Below are positions 18,204 to 27,267 of a DNA stretch of 61,502 nt, piece after piece (the stretch's first letter is position 1; each line of letters begins with the position of its first letter). Both the position numbers and the translations under genes were made by a program. This stretch comes from Geobacteraceae bacterium (lineage in GTDB: Bacteria > Desulfobacterota > Desulfuromonadia > Geobacterales > Pseudopelobacteraceae), in NCBI GenBank assembly GCA_025355965.1, contig JANXYR010000048.1, positions 1 through 61,502 of the forward strand, given 5' to 3'. A model generated the notes under the pieces. It saw nothing but the letters and a program-made list of their open reading frames with translations, had not been told where the DNA came from and did no database searches.

Positions 18204-19097
18204 TCAGGCAGGAGAAAAAATAGATGAAACCAGCTCTTTTACGTCCGGAATGGCATCATCCAACTCGTAACAGAAACGCTCTACATCCATATTTGCGAAT
18301 GTAGGCGACTCATTTTTAAGGATTGTCCATGCTTCTTCATCACTCAAATTAAAACTGATCCATTCACGGCCACCGTAGTTCAATTCACGAACCGTGCAGA
18401 ACAGATCCGCCAGATTTACTATAGCACATAGAATCGGATCGACGTTGGCCTCACCCGGGCTGTGGTGATAGGCTATCACATCACAGTAGGCATCAGGGAA
18501 ATTCCATTTTCGCGCCATACAAAGACCGATTTCGCAGTGGGTCGTACCGAGCAGTTCTGCTTCGGCATCGACAAGTTTCACCGGATGGACTTTGATGTAT
18601 TCCAACACCTCCATAAAAGGTTCGCGAAGGAAGTTACTTAAAAAAACTTCGCCGAGATCATGAATAATCCCGGAAATATAAGCTTTTTCCAAGTCTTGAT
18701 AGCCAATCTTCTGGGCGATAATTTTGGACACCATACCAACCCCGAAGGAATGCTCCCAGAATGCATTCAGTTCGAGTGCTCCCGATGTCCCGTCAAACGC
18801 ATTGATAACAGAAGTTGTCAACGCCAGTTCGCGAACATGACGCAACCCCAAGTATACCAGAGCACGTTTCAGGGAAGTGATTTCCTGTGTCGGTTTGTAG
18901 ACAGGAGAGTTTATCAGCTTCATGACCCTTGCGGTCATAACCTGATCTGACAACATCAGATCAGCTACCTCTTCAACGCTGACATCAGGATTGTCAAGCA
19001 ACTGCAACACTTTTGTTGCTACAATCGGAATGGTAGGAAGATCGTCAACAGCACCCACTAATATCTCGGCCCGCTCCATCATCTGACTTTTATCCAT
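18204..19097 (-). CDS. HDOD-domain signalling protein
   Basis: The 297 residues form an HDOD domain, an HD-like fold usually lacking phosphodiesterase activity and used as a signal-output or scaffold module. The typical opening is seen (LPTIPIVATKVLQLLDNPDVSVEEVADLM), then SGIIHDLGEVFLSNFL and VIAYHHSPGEAN. It sits 18 bases after cheR and 79 bases before cheB, so it belongs to the chemotaxis operon. HDOD proteins recur in chemosensory operons of Geobacter and related bacteria, but their biochemical role there is not settled. Confidence 0.9.
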   Translation of the reverse strand: MDKSQMMERAEILVGAVDDLPTIPIVATKVLQLLDNPDVSVEEVADLMLSDQVMTARVMKLINSPVYKPTQEITSLKRALVYLGLRHVRELALTTSVINAFDGTSGALELNAFWEHSFGVGMVSKIIAQKIGYQDLEKAYISGIIHDLGEVFLSNFLREPFMEVLEYIKVHPVKLVDAEAELLGTTHCEIGLCMARKWNFPDAYCDVIAYHHSPGEANVDPILCAIVNLADLFCTVRELNYGGREWISFNLSDEEAWTILKNESPTFANMDVERFCYELDDAIPDVKELVSSIFSPA

Positions 19098-19115
19098 ATA
19101 ATAAAACCTCTCTGA

Positions 19116-19943
19116 CTATTTTTTGTAGCCAAAACCACCGGGGAAGTGAACCGTCTTGAACTTATCGTTGACGCCATGGAGGGATTCCGATTGGCCGACA
19201 AAGAAGTAACCATAGGGTTGCAGGTTGTTATAGAAGTGCTGAACAACTTTTGATTTAGAAGCGGTATCAAAATAGATTAGCACGTTGGCACAAAAGATGA
19301 AGTCAAAGCTCTTCATAAAAATCATTTTAGAATCTTCATACAGGTTAAGTTTGTTGAAGGTAACAAACTTTTTAACTTCGGGTGACAGGATAAATCTACC
19401 GTTATCCTCGCGAATATATTTGCGTTTATACGCATCAGGAATATTCCGCACTGAATAGGCGTTATAGATCCCTTCCTTTGCCTGAGTGATAACTGTCTCA
19501 TTGATGTCAGTACCAACGATTTCAATAATCCAGTCTTTCAGTAAGGTCGACCGTTTTTCAAGTAGGATCATCGCCATTGTGTAGGCCTCTTCTCCAGAGG
19601 ATGAGGCGGCGCTCCAGATACGTAGCTTACGGAATCCCATTTTGTTTTTAGCTTCAACAAGTTCAGGCAGCAGTTTGTTTTCAAGTGCCGCCAACTGGGG
19701 GACATTACGGAAAAAATAAGTTTCGTTCGTAGTAATTTCATCCATCAAAAACTTTAATTCTTCTGAACCACGCGGAGATTTGAGCATCAGAAAATAGTCT
19801 TGATATGTTTTAGCGCCGGTAGCTTCCATGCGGCGTGTAAGGCGACTTTCCAAGAAATACTTCTTGGTGGTGTGAAAATACATTCCGCAGATGTTGTAAA
19901 TAAAATCACGGAGTTGTTCAAAATCTTTATCGTTTATAGCCAC
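19116..19943 (-). CDS. cheR: Chemoreceptor methyltransferase CheR
   Basis: The 275-residue protein has the N-terminal helical CheR domain and a SAM-binding domain (LRIWSAASSSGEEAYTMAMI; EIVGTDINETVITQAKEGIY; FDFIFCANVLIYFD). It methylates receptor glutamates opposite to CheB. The start is GTG with AAGGAG 6 bases upstream. There is no C-terminal pentapeptide-binding TPR extension. It lies in the operon between cheA and the HDOD gene. Confidence 0.96.
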   Translation of the reverse strand: MAINDKDFEQLRDFIYNICGMYFHTTKKYFLESRLTRRMEATGAKTYQDYFLMLKSPRGSEELKFLMDEITTNETYFFRNVPQLAALENKLLPELVEAKNKMGFRKLRIWSAASSSGEEAYTMAMILLEKRSTLLKDWIIEIVGTDINETVITQAKEGIYNAYSVRNIPDAYKRKYIREDNGRFILSPEVKKFVTFNKLNLYEDSKMIFMKSFDFIFCANVLIYFDTASKSKVVQHFYNNLQPYGYFFVGQSESLHGVNDKFKTVHFPGGFGYKK

Positions 19944-20002
19944 GTCTTACTCCTTGGGCGTTATTACAATGCTATGGCAATCATTAATCCATTAAATTTT
20001 TG

Positions 20003-21832
20003 CTATTCGCAGACCTCTGACATTGCGACCGGATCAATGATAAGGGCAACCCGTCCGTCGCCCAGAATGGTGGAACCGGCAATGCCTGGGATATTTGCCA
20101 GGTAGTTGCCGAGCGACTTGATGGCCACTTCTTGTTGTCCAACCAAACGGGTAACGACTAAGCCCATTCTCTTCTCCGCGGCACCGACAACTACGACATA
20201 ACAGAAATCATCGGCCTCGCCGCGTGGCTGGACATTAAAAATTTTCTGCAGTCGGATCAGCGGTAATACAATATCACGAAGTTTTAAGACCTCTTGCCCG
20301 CCAATTAAATGGAACTGACGCTGATCGACACGGATTGTCTCCAGGACCGATGAGAGAGGAATGGAGTAAATTTCTCCTTCAACTTCAACCAGCAGTGACT
20401 GGATAATGGCCAATGTAAGTGGCAAGCGCAGAATAAATTCAGATCCAACCCCTTTGGTGCTCTTGATTTCAATTAGTCCGTTCAGCTTTTTGATGTTGGT
20501 TTTGACCACATCCATGCCAACACCGCGCCCAGAAAGATCTGTTGCCTTGTCCTTGGTAGAAAAACCTGGCAGGAAAAGCAGGTCAAAGACCTCCCTCTGG
20601 CTCATCGCTGTAAATTGCTCCTCGGTAATCAATCCCTTCTCAATTGCTTTGCGGCCAACTCTATCGGTATCTATTCCGTTTCCATCGTCCTTAATACTGA
20701 TAATGATCTGATTGCCCTCATGCACTGCAGCCAGGATAAGTGTGCCACTACTTGTTTTTCCAGCAGCAAGACGCACCTCAGGAGTTTCAAGCCCATGATC
20801 CATGGCGTTGCGGATCAAGTGGATCAAGGGATCGCCGATTTCATCAACCACTGACCGATCCAGCTCGGTTTCTTCACCGACTATCTGTAGTTCAACCTCT
20901 TTACCCAAGTCGCGGGACATACTACGGACTATGCGGGGGAACTTTTTAAATACCTTCTCAACCGGTATCATCCGCATTTTAAGAACCTGCATCTGCAATT
21001 CTGAGGTAACAAAGCTCATCCGTTTGGTGAGTTTACCAAATTCCTCGTTAAAGTCGGCGCGATTCACATCGCTTTGCTGCAAATCCTGATTGATCTGGAT
21101 CATACGGTTGCGCTCAAGCACAAGTTCTCCAACCTGATTCATCAGGTCGTCCAGACGTTTAACATCGACTCTAACAGTGGAATTGTCGGAGAGGTCATCT
21201 CCCTTTCCGTCTGCTGGTTTAGGTGGTGCCGGTGCTTTTTTTGGAGCAGTATCAATGGCCGTTTTTGGTGCAGGCACAGGAACCGCAGCGGGAGTCGGGG
21301 GAGTTGGGGGAGGTACTGAATCAGCCGTTGCTTCCACTGCAGCAGTGGAAGCAGGTGTTTCGGTTGCTACCGATGAAGGTGGCACTGGCGATGGAGCTGC
21401 AGTTGAAGCCGCAGCCGCAGCTTGACTGGCTCCGGCGGTATCTAAAAGGTACGGTAGTAATTTGTTTATGGTTCCTTCTGTTTCACGTTCCTGTATTTCA
21501 CCCGCCTTTATGTCGCTTACCAGAAGTTTGACAAGGTCAGTTGCTTCCAGAATGACATCCATGATGTCGGGGTTCACAACCAGTTCGCCCTTACGAAGGC
21601 GGTTCAGGACATCTTCAGTTTTATGGGCGACCTTAACCAGTAGATCAAACCCCAAGAAACTTGAAGCACCTTTTATTGTGTGAATCGACCGAAAAATCCT
21701 GTTCATCAAATCGGTGTCATCGGAAGACTTTTCAAGAGCAATAAGATCATCGTCAAGCTTTTCAAGTAACTCAGTCGTCTCGGCAAGAAAACCGTCAAGC
21801 AGTTCCTGATCTTCGCAATCAATTGGTGGCAT
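20003..21832 (-). CDS. cheA: Chemotaxis histidine kinase CheA, apparently lacking P2
   Basis: The 609 residues contain the Hpt domain with H51 (IHTIKGASSFLGF). A low-complexity Ala/Pro linker runs at about 135-215. The P3 dimerisation helices follow (VKRLDDLMNQVGELVLERNR). The ATPase domain shows LIRNAMDHGLETP and ISIKDDGNGID, and a CheW-like P5 domain ends the protein. Where a CheY/CheB-docking P2 domain would be expected there is only the Ala/Pro linker, so phosphotransfer may use direct docking. No cheY lies in the window. Confidence 0.95.
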   Translation of the reverse strand: MPPIDCEDQELLDGFLAETTELLEKLDDDLIALEKSSDDTDLMNRIFRSIHTIKGASSFLGFDLLVKVAHKTEDVLNRLRKGELVVNPDIMDVILEATDLVKLLVSDIKAGEIQERETEGTINKLLPYLLDTAGASQAAAAASTAAPSPVPPSSVATETPASTAAVEATADSVPPPTPPTPAAVPVPAPKTAIDTAPKKAPAPPKPADGKGDDLSDNSTVRVDVKRLDDLMNQVGELVLERNRMIQINQDLQQSDVNRADFNEEFGKLTKRMSFVTSELQMQVLKMRMIPVEKVFKKFPRIVRSMSRDLGKEVELQIVGEETELDRSVVDEIGDPLIHLIRNAMDHGLETPEVRLAAGKTSSGTLILAAVHEGNQIIISIKDDGNGIDTDRVGRKAIEKGLITEEQFTAMSQREVFDLLFLPGFSTKDKATDLSGRGVGMDVVKTNIKKLNGLIEIKSTKGVGSEFILRLPLTLAIIQSLLVEVEGEIYSIPLSSVLETIRVDQRQFHLIGGQEVLKLRDIVLPLIRLQKIFNVQPRGEADDFCYVVVVGAAEKRMGLVVTRLVGQQEVAIKSLGNYLANIPGIAGSTILGDGRVALIIDPVAMSEVCE

Positions 21833-21872
21833 GGTGCGCGACTCCTAAAAAAATTAATGGAGGGTGGATTTA

Positions 21873-22367
21873 TTACATTCCTGTGAACAAATTCTTTTCA
21901 TCACGGGAAAACATCTTCTCCAGATTGAGTAAAACAAGCAGACGATCAGCTTGGTTAATAACGCCTGCAATACATTCCTGATCGATGCCGCCAGCCACCA
22001 TAGCAGGAGATGGTTGGATCTCGCTACCAGAGATTCTAATGACTTCTGAGACGGCGTCAACGATGAAGCCCATCAGTTCTCCATCCATGTCCATAACCAT
22101 GATTCTGGTCTGCTTATCGTTCTCCGATTCAATCAGGCCGAATTTCTTTCTCATACAGATGATAGGAACAACCTTACCGCGCAGATTGATGACCCCTTCC
22201 ACATAGTGCGGAGTGTTAGGCACGCGAGTAACAATTGGCATGCGGATAATTTCGCGAACCTTTAGTACGTCGACGCCATACTCTTCCTCGTCAAGGTTAA
22301 AGCTTACCAGCTGGATAAGCTCATCATGAGTGCCCTCAGCCTTTATAGGTACCAGCGCATTCTGCAT
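21873..22367 (-). CDS. cheW: Chemotaxis coupling protein CheW
   Basis: The 164-residue protein is a single CheW domain (LVSFNLDEEEYGVDVLKVREIIR; VINLRGKVVPIICMRKKFG). It links receptors to CheA at the membrane. I chose ATG 22367 with GGAGG 7 bases upstream, and the TTG one codon earlier is less likely. It is the first gene of the operon and is divergent, across 260 bases, from the NtrC-type regulator at 22631. Confidence 0.96.
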   Translation of the reverse strand: MQNALVPIKAEGTHDELIQLVSFNLDEEEYGVDVLKVREIIRMPIVTRVPNTPHYVEGVINLRGKVVPIICMRKKFGLIESENDKQTRIMVMDMDGELMGFIVDAVSEVIRISGSEIQPSPAMVAGGIDQECIAGVINQADRLLVLLNLEKMFSRDEKNLFTGM

Positions 22368-22562
22368 CAATCGGCCTCCTCGAACAAAAGGGATTAATTA
22401 AGCTTGAAATATATTGTAACCATTAAAGTTTAGGTAATTTTTGACAATCTACCATGCATATAAAACTATATCAAGCCACATACAATAAAAAGTTATCAGA
22501 AATCAAGCATGAAGGCATAAACTGACAGCTCTTTTTCATAAAGTCATTATCGAGTCATTTTA

Positions 22563-22592
22563 TTGACATTCGTCTGAAAGTATGTATATATA
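22563..22592 (+). promoter_or_regulatory. Putative sigma70-type promoter of the NtrC-like regulator
   Basis: TTGACA at 22563-22568 is followed at 16 or 18 bases by TATATA (22585-22590 or 22587-22592). It lies about 40 bases upstream of the start codon, whose ribosome site is AGGGGGG. Confidence 0.55.
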
Positions 22593-22630
22593 CAAAAAAG
22601 CTACATATCTATAGGGGGGTACGGCCAGCT

Positions 22631-24037
22631 ATGCACGAGAATGGTACTATTTTCATAGCAGACAGTGATGTGAAAACACGCGATCTGGTGTCGGCTTTTT
22701 TGACATATCAGGGGTACAGCATCACTTTTGCAGAAGGTGGTGCTCCTTTTTTTGACACACTTAAAAAAAATAATGTAGATATAGTCATTGCAGATTTAAC
22801 TTATCTTCACTCGATAGCTCCCGATTTTGAAGAGCGCGGTTCCCTGATTAACCCCCTAATGGTACTGATTGGGTATGGTGAAGTTAACAGTGGCGAGAAT
22901 AAAAAAACTGCCAGTGATTCCGTCTTCACTATTCCGAAGCCACTCAATCTGGATGAACTGGAAAGCTTGGTCATGCGGGCCCGCGAGTACCAGTCAATGA
23001 AATTGTACGACAACTCGGCTGGCGGCTCCTCTCAATATCAGCTTCTTTCGGCAACCATGATTGGCACAAGCCCGCCTATGCGGGAACTGTTTGAAATGAT
23101 TTCCAAAGTTGCTGCATCAAAAGCAACAGTTCTGATACAAGGTGAATCCGGAACCGGCAAAGAACTTGCAGCAAGGGCTATTCATCAACTTAGTGACAGG
23201 CATGCTAAAAACTTTGTGCCGGTCAATTGTGCGGCTATTCCGGATGACCTGCTGGAAAGTGAGTTGTTTGGCCATGTTAAAGGATCGTTTACCGGAGCCT
23301 ACGCAAACAGGATCGGTCGCTTTGAAATGGCTGACAGGGGTACGTTGTTTCTCGATGAAATTGGCGATATGAAAGCTAATTTGCAGGTAAAATTATTGCG
23401 GGTTCTTCAAAACAGGGAATTCGAACCGGTCGGAGCGTCAAAATCGCAAAAAGTTGATGTCCGTATTGTTGCTGCTACCAATAAAAATCTTGAAGAATTG
23501 GTCATTAGCCGTGATTTTCGTGAAGACCTGTATTACCGACTGTCGGTTATTCCGATTGTAATTCCCCCACTTCGCGAGCGGAAAGAAGATATACCAATTC
23601 TGATCCATACATTTCTGACACGCTTCAACGCTGACAAGCGTAATGCTGTGAAAGGTTTTTCACGAGACTCGCTTGCAATTCTATGTAATTATGAATGGCC
23701 TGGAAATGTCAGGGAGCTCGAAAATTTGGTTGAGCGACTGGTTATCCTGAAAGGGAGCGGTCTTATTGTTCCGGATGATCTGCCCGAGAAATATCTTTCC
23801 GGGAAAGTGCCTCACTCGGTATCGGTTCAATCACTGGGATTGCCGGCAGAAAATCTGCTTCCGGAGGGTGGGATCTGTCTTAATTCTGCAGTGGACGAGT
23901 TTGAAAATAATCTTATAATGCAGGCTCTTGCCCGTTCCGGTGGAAATAAAAAAGAGGCGGCTCTCCTCTTAAATCTTAAGAGAACTACTCTGATTGAAAA
24001 ACTGAAGAAAAAGAACCTGGCTTTCAGCGAGGATTGA
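22631..24037 (+). CDS. NtrC-family sigma54-dependent response regulator
   Basis: The 468 residues comprise a receiver domain with D11/D13 and phosphoacceptor D55 (IVIADLTYL). An AAA+ sigma54-activation domain follows (GESGTGKELAARAIH, the GSFTGA loop that contacts sigma54, GTLFLDEIGDM). A C-terminal Fis-type helix-turn-helix ends the protein (ALARSGGNKKEAALLLNLKR). It activates transcription at sigma54 promoters on phosphorylation. It is divergent from the cheW operon, which lacks cheY, so CheA may be its kinase. The Myxococcus Che3-CrdA system is a known precedent for such wiring. The downstream transglycosylase overlaps it. Confidence 0.94.
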   Translation: MHENGTIFIADSDVKTRDLVSAFLTYQGYSITFAEGGAPFFDTLKKNNVDIVIADLTYLHSIAPDFEERGSLINPLMVLIGYGEVNSGENKKTASDSVFTIPKPLNLDELESLVMRAREYQSMKLYDNSAGGSSQYQLLSATMIGTSPPMRELFEMISKVAASKATVLIQGESGTGKELAARAIHQLSDRHAKNFVPVNCAAIPDDLLESELFGHVKGSFTGAYANRIGRFEMADRGTLFLDEIGDMKANLQVKLLRVLQNREFEPVGASKSQKVDVRIVAATNKNLEELVISRDFREDLYYRLSVIPIVIPPLRERKEDIPILIHTFLTRFNADKRNAVKGFSRDSLAILCNYEWPGNVRELENLVERLVILKGSGLIVPDDLPEKYLSGKVPHSVSVQSLGLPAENLLPEGGICLNSAVDEFENNLIMQALARSGGNKKEAALLLNLKRTTLIEKLKKKNLAFSED

Positions 24038-24042
24038 CAAAA

Positions 24043-24858
24043 ATGTCGATAACCGTAGAAAAACTTTCATTGCTGGGGGCACTCGCCCCGCTTCGACAAA
24101 AACTTGACAATAATATTATCCAGCAGGGTAGTGGTTTTGCCGAAAAACTTGACAAAGCTCTCGACAGTGGAGAATCTACCGCTTCGAGTGCCAGCTCAAA
24201 AGCTAGAGAAATAGCGGAGTCGCTTACCTTGCAGATGCTGCAGAGTTCTCTCACTCTTGCCGGTGATTCACCCTCAGGCAGCGCTACTCCTTCGAGTTCG
24301 ACACCGTTTTCTTCAGCAAACGCTCTTCTTCAAGCCTACCGTTCCAATCTTCCCTCTGCTGGGGCAGAACAGTCGTTACCAGAGCCGGCTTCTCCTGTTT
24401 CGCAGCTTCAAGAGTTAGCGGATGATCTGCCTAACGTTACTTCGAAGGCAGAATCATCCCCTTCATCTGTCGATACGACCTGGCTTGATCCTATTATTAC
24501 CAGGGCGTCCCGGAAGTATGGTGTTGATGTCGGGTTGATAAAAGCGGTCATCAAAGCAGAGAGTAACTTCAACCCGCAGGCGGTTTCACACGCCGGAGCA
24601 CGTGGATTAATGCAGCTTATGCCGGCTACCGCACGTTCGCTTGGGGTGTCCGATTCATTTGATCCGGAGCAGAATGTTATGGGCGGTACCCGTTTTCTTA
24701 AAGACATGCTACAGCGTTACGGCGGCAACGTTGATTCAGCCCTTGCGGCCTACAACTGGGGCCCTGGCAACGTTGACAAACGCCCCGATCACCTGCCGCG
24801 AGAAACACGCGAATATCTGGTTCGTGTCAAACAGCTGTACGCTTCATACAACGTCTGA
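24043..24858 (+). CDS. SLT-type lytic transglycosylase
   Basis: The 271-residue protein has a Ser/Ala-rich N-terminal half without a clear signal peptide. The C-terminal domain is a Slt/MltE-like goose-lysozyme fold (VGLIKAVIKAESNFNPQAVS with catalytic Glu, GARGLMQLMPATARSLGV, ALAAYNWGPGNVDKR). It should cleave peptidoglycan glycan strands. GAGGA lies 10 bases before the ATG at 24043, and an in-frame TTG at 24034 would overlap the regulator stop. The lack of an obvious signal suggests export through another route, such as flagellar or type III-like assembly. That is a guess. Confidence 0.9.
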   Translation: MSITVEKLSLLGALAPLRQKLDNNIIQQGSGFAEKLDKALDSGESTASSASSKAREIAESLTLQMLQSSLTLAGDSPSGSATPSSSTPFSSANALLQAYRSNLPSAGAEQSLPEPASPVSQLQELADDLPNVTSKAESSPSSVDTTWLDPIITRASRKYGVDVGLIKAVIKAESNFNPQAVSHAGARGLMQLMPATARSLGVSDSFDPEQNVMGGTRFLKDMLQRYGGNVDSALAAYNWGPGNVDKRPDHLPRETREYLVRVKQLYASYNV

Positions 24859-24930
24859 TAATCCCAAATTGCAATCACCGAATTACAATCAATGCAGCAC
24901 TAAAAACAACGATTCCCCCGCGAGGCACTC

Positions 24931-27267
24931 ATGGCTTCACTGTATATTGTCGGCACCGGACCTGGTGCCACCTGTCATCTGACTGATGCAGCAAAGCAGG
25001 CCATTGCGGCTTCTGATGTCATTGTCGGGTATGATAATTATGTCGAACTGGTTCGGCCTCTTCTAGAGGGGAAGCAGGTCATATCAACAGGTATGATGCA
25101 GGAGGTGCAGCGCTGTCGTGAAGCGATTGGGCTTGCGCGCGCCGGAAAATCTGTTGCGCTGGTCTCAGGTGGTGATTCCGGGATTTACGGTATGGCCGGT
25201 CTTGTACTGGAACTTGTGGAGATGGATGCCAGACAAAATCCTGACACGCCCCGTCTTAACGTCCAGGTGATTCCGGGTATTTCTGCTGTTCAAGCTGCTG
25301 CGGCTTTGCTAGGTGCCCCCTTGATGCATGATTTTGCTGTGATCTCGTTATCGGATCTGCTGACTCCGTGGGATCTGATTAAAACGAGGCTGGAAGCTGC
25401 GGCACGGGCAGATTTCGTTGTCGCCATATACAACCCGCGCAGTAAAAGCCGTAGAACGCAGATACAGGAAGCGCAGAGCATTCTCCTCGTGCATCGTCCG
25501 GCAGATACTCCGGCCGGGATAGTCCGTAATGCTTGTCGTGACGGGCAAACGGTGGTCGTAACAACACTCGGTCAGCTGCTTGACCATGAGATTGACATGA
25601 CCAGTATTGTCTTGATCGGCAACGCCAGTAGTTTCATTGACGCGGAGGGGCGTATTGTCACGCCACGTGGATATGCTGCCAAATATGGTCCGGCAGCAGT
25701 TGTATCGGAATCAATCACTGAAGAGGAACCACTTATAAAGTCGGGGGCTGTCATGTTTTGCGGCACCGCCTCCGACGTCGGTAAATCTATTATTACATCC
25801 GGTTTCTGTCGCTGTCTGGTAAAACGGGGGAGGGTTGTTGCTCCATTCAAATCCCAAAACATGTCACTAAATTCATATGTTACTCCGGAGGGGGGAGAGA
25901 TAGGCCGTGCCCAGGCGGTGCAGGCTCAAGCCTGTAATATCAATCCACACACCGATATGAATCCGGTTTTGCTCAAGCCAAACTCTGATATCGGCAGCCA
26001 GGTCGTTATACAAGGTAGACCGGTCGGCAATATGTCTATTTCAGAATATGACGCCTACAAGCCGACAGCTTTCAAAAAAATATGTGAGAGCTTTGACCGA
26101 CTTCGCCAGGCTTATGAGTTTATTGTTATTGAGGGGGCTGGGAGCATCTCGGAAATCAACCTGAAAAAGAGTGACATTGCTAACCTCAAGATCGCCTCAA
26201 TGGCACGCTGTCCAGTGATTCTGGTGGCAGACATCGACAGAGGCGGCGTTTTTGCTCAAATCATTGGTACAATTGAGTTGTTGGAACCGTTAGAGCGCTC
26301 CTACATCAAAGGCATCATCATTAATAAATTCCGTGGAGATGTTGAAATCCTGAAGCCTGGCATCGATTTTATTGAGCAACGCACAGGTGTGCCGGTTCTG
26401 GGGATCCTTCCCTGGTTTGCCGATATAAGCTTGCCTGCCGAAGACAGTGTCGCACTTGGCCACTGTTCCAAAGTTGTCAATGTTATGACCGGGCTAAAAA
26501 AGATCCATATTGGTGTCCTGAGACTTCCGAGAATTTCGAACTTTACCGATTTTGATCCGCTGCAGAACGAACCGGATGTTCACCTCAGTTATGTCGAAGT
26601 GCCGGACCAGCTACAGGGGTTGGATGTTTTGATCATTCCCGGCAGTAAATCAACTATAGCTGATCTGCACTTTCTGAGGGAGCGTGGTTTTTTTGACGCA
26701 ATACGTGACTTTAAGGGGCATATTATCGGGATATGTGGCGGTTTCCAAATGTTGGGAACAGCCGTGCTAGATCCAAATGCCGTTGAATCTGCTATCAAAG
26801 AGGCGCAGGGGCTTGATCTGCTCCCTTCCACTACGACTCTTTTAATGGAGAAAGAGACTCACCAGGCGCTGGCGTATCTGAATGAAACAGGCTTGAGCTT
26901 TGCTCCTGAATGTAACGGAGTCATGGCAGGGTATGAAATTCATATGGGAGTGACAACTCTTGATAAGGGGCTGCAACCGTTCTCGCGCATATTCCGGCGC
27001 GGAGCTACATCGGTTTCAGTCGAAGACGGTGCGGTTTCTCACGATGGCAGGATCTTTGGCACCTATCTGCACGGCCTCTTCGAAAACAGCAGTTTCCTCG
27101 AAATCTACCTGAATAGCATTCGGCTTGAAAAGGGGATGCCGCTCAGGTGTGGAACGCAGAAACGGCTACAGCAAGATCCTTTCGACCAACTGGCGGAACA
27201 GCTTGAAAAGCATCTCGACCTGCCGCGTCTTATGACAATTTGTGGGCTTGGTAGTGACACCCCCTGA
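24931..27267 (+). CDS. Fused precorrin-3B C17-methyltransferase (CobJ/CbiH) and cobyric acid synthase (CobQ/CbiP)
   Basis: The 778 residues carry two cobalamin enzymes. Residues 1 to about 245 are a SAM-dependent tetrapyrrole methylase (LYIVGTGPGATCHLTDAA; ALVSGGDSGIYGMAGL; VAIYNPRSKSRR). Residues from about 271 to 778 are cobyric acid synthase, with the P-loop-like FCGTASDVGKSIITSGF, the block PFKSQNMSLNSYVT, the glutaminase Cys in IIGICGGFQML and the His in GTYLHGLFEN. The first catalyses ring contraction and C17 methylation, and the second amidates the side chains of adenosylcobyrinate a,c-diamide. No stop or frameshift separates them. It opens a cluster with cbiB and an L-threonine-phosphate decarboxylase-like gene. 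Confidence 0.93.
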   Translation: MASLYIVGTGPGATCHLTDAAKQAIAASDVIVGYDNYVELVRPLLEGKQVISTGMMQEVQRCREAIGLARAGKSVALVSGGDSGIYGMAGLVLELVEMDARQNPDTPRLNVQVIPGISAVQAAAALLGAPLMHDFAVISLSDLLTPWDLIKTRLEAAARADFVVAIYNPRSKSRRTQIQEAQSILLVHRPADTPAGIVRNACRDGQTVVVTTLGQLLDHEIDMTSIVLIGNASSFIDAEGRIVTPRGYAAKYGPAAVVSESITEEEPLIKSGAVMFCGTASDVGKSIITSGFCRCLVKRGRVVAPFKSQNMSLNSYVTPEGGEIGRAQAVQAQACNINPHTDMNPVLLKPNSDIGSQVVIQGRPVGNMSISEYDAYKPTAFKKICESFDRLRQAYEFIVIEGAGSISEINLKKSDIANLKIASMARCPVILVADIDRGGVFAQIIGTIELLEPLERSYIKGIIINKFRGDVEILKPGIDFIEQRTGVPVLGILPWFADISLPAEDSVALGHCSKVVNVMTGLKKIHIGVLRLPRISNFTDFDPLQNEPDVHLSYVEVPDQLQGLDVLIIPGSKSTIADLHFLRERGFFDAIRDFKGHIIGICGGFQMLGTAVLDPNAVESAIKEAQGLDLLPSTTTLLMEKETHQALAYLNETGLSFAPECNGVMAGYEIHMGVTTLDKGLQPFSRIFRRGATSVSVEDGAVSHDGRIFGTYLHGLFENSSFLEIYLNSIRLEKGMPLRCGTQKRLQQDPFDQLAEQLEKHLDLPRLMTICGLGSDTP

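Noticed and set aside
24859-24930. Cobalamin riboswitch before the cobJ-cobQ fusion
   Set aside because: The gap is 72 bases and lacks the GCCACTG B12 box. The space before cbiQ was also checked without success.
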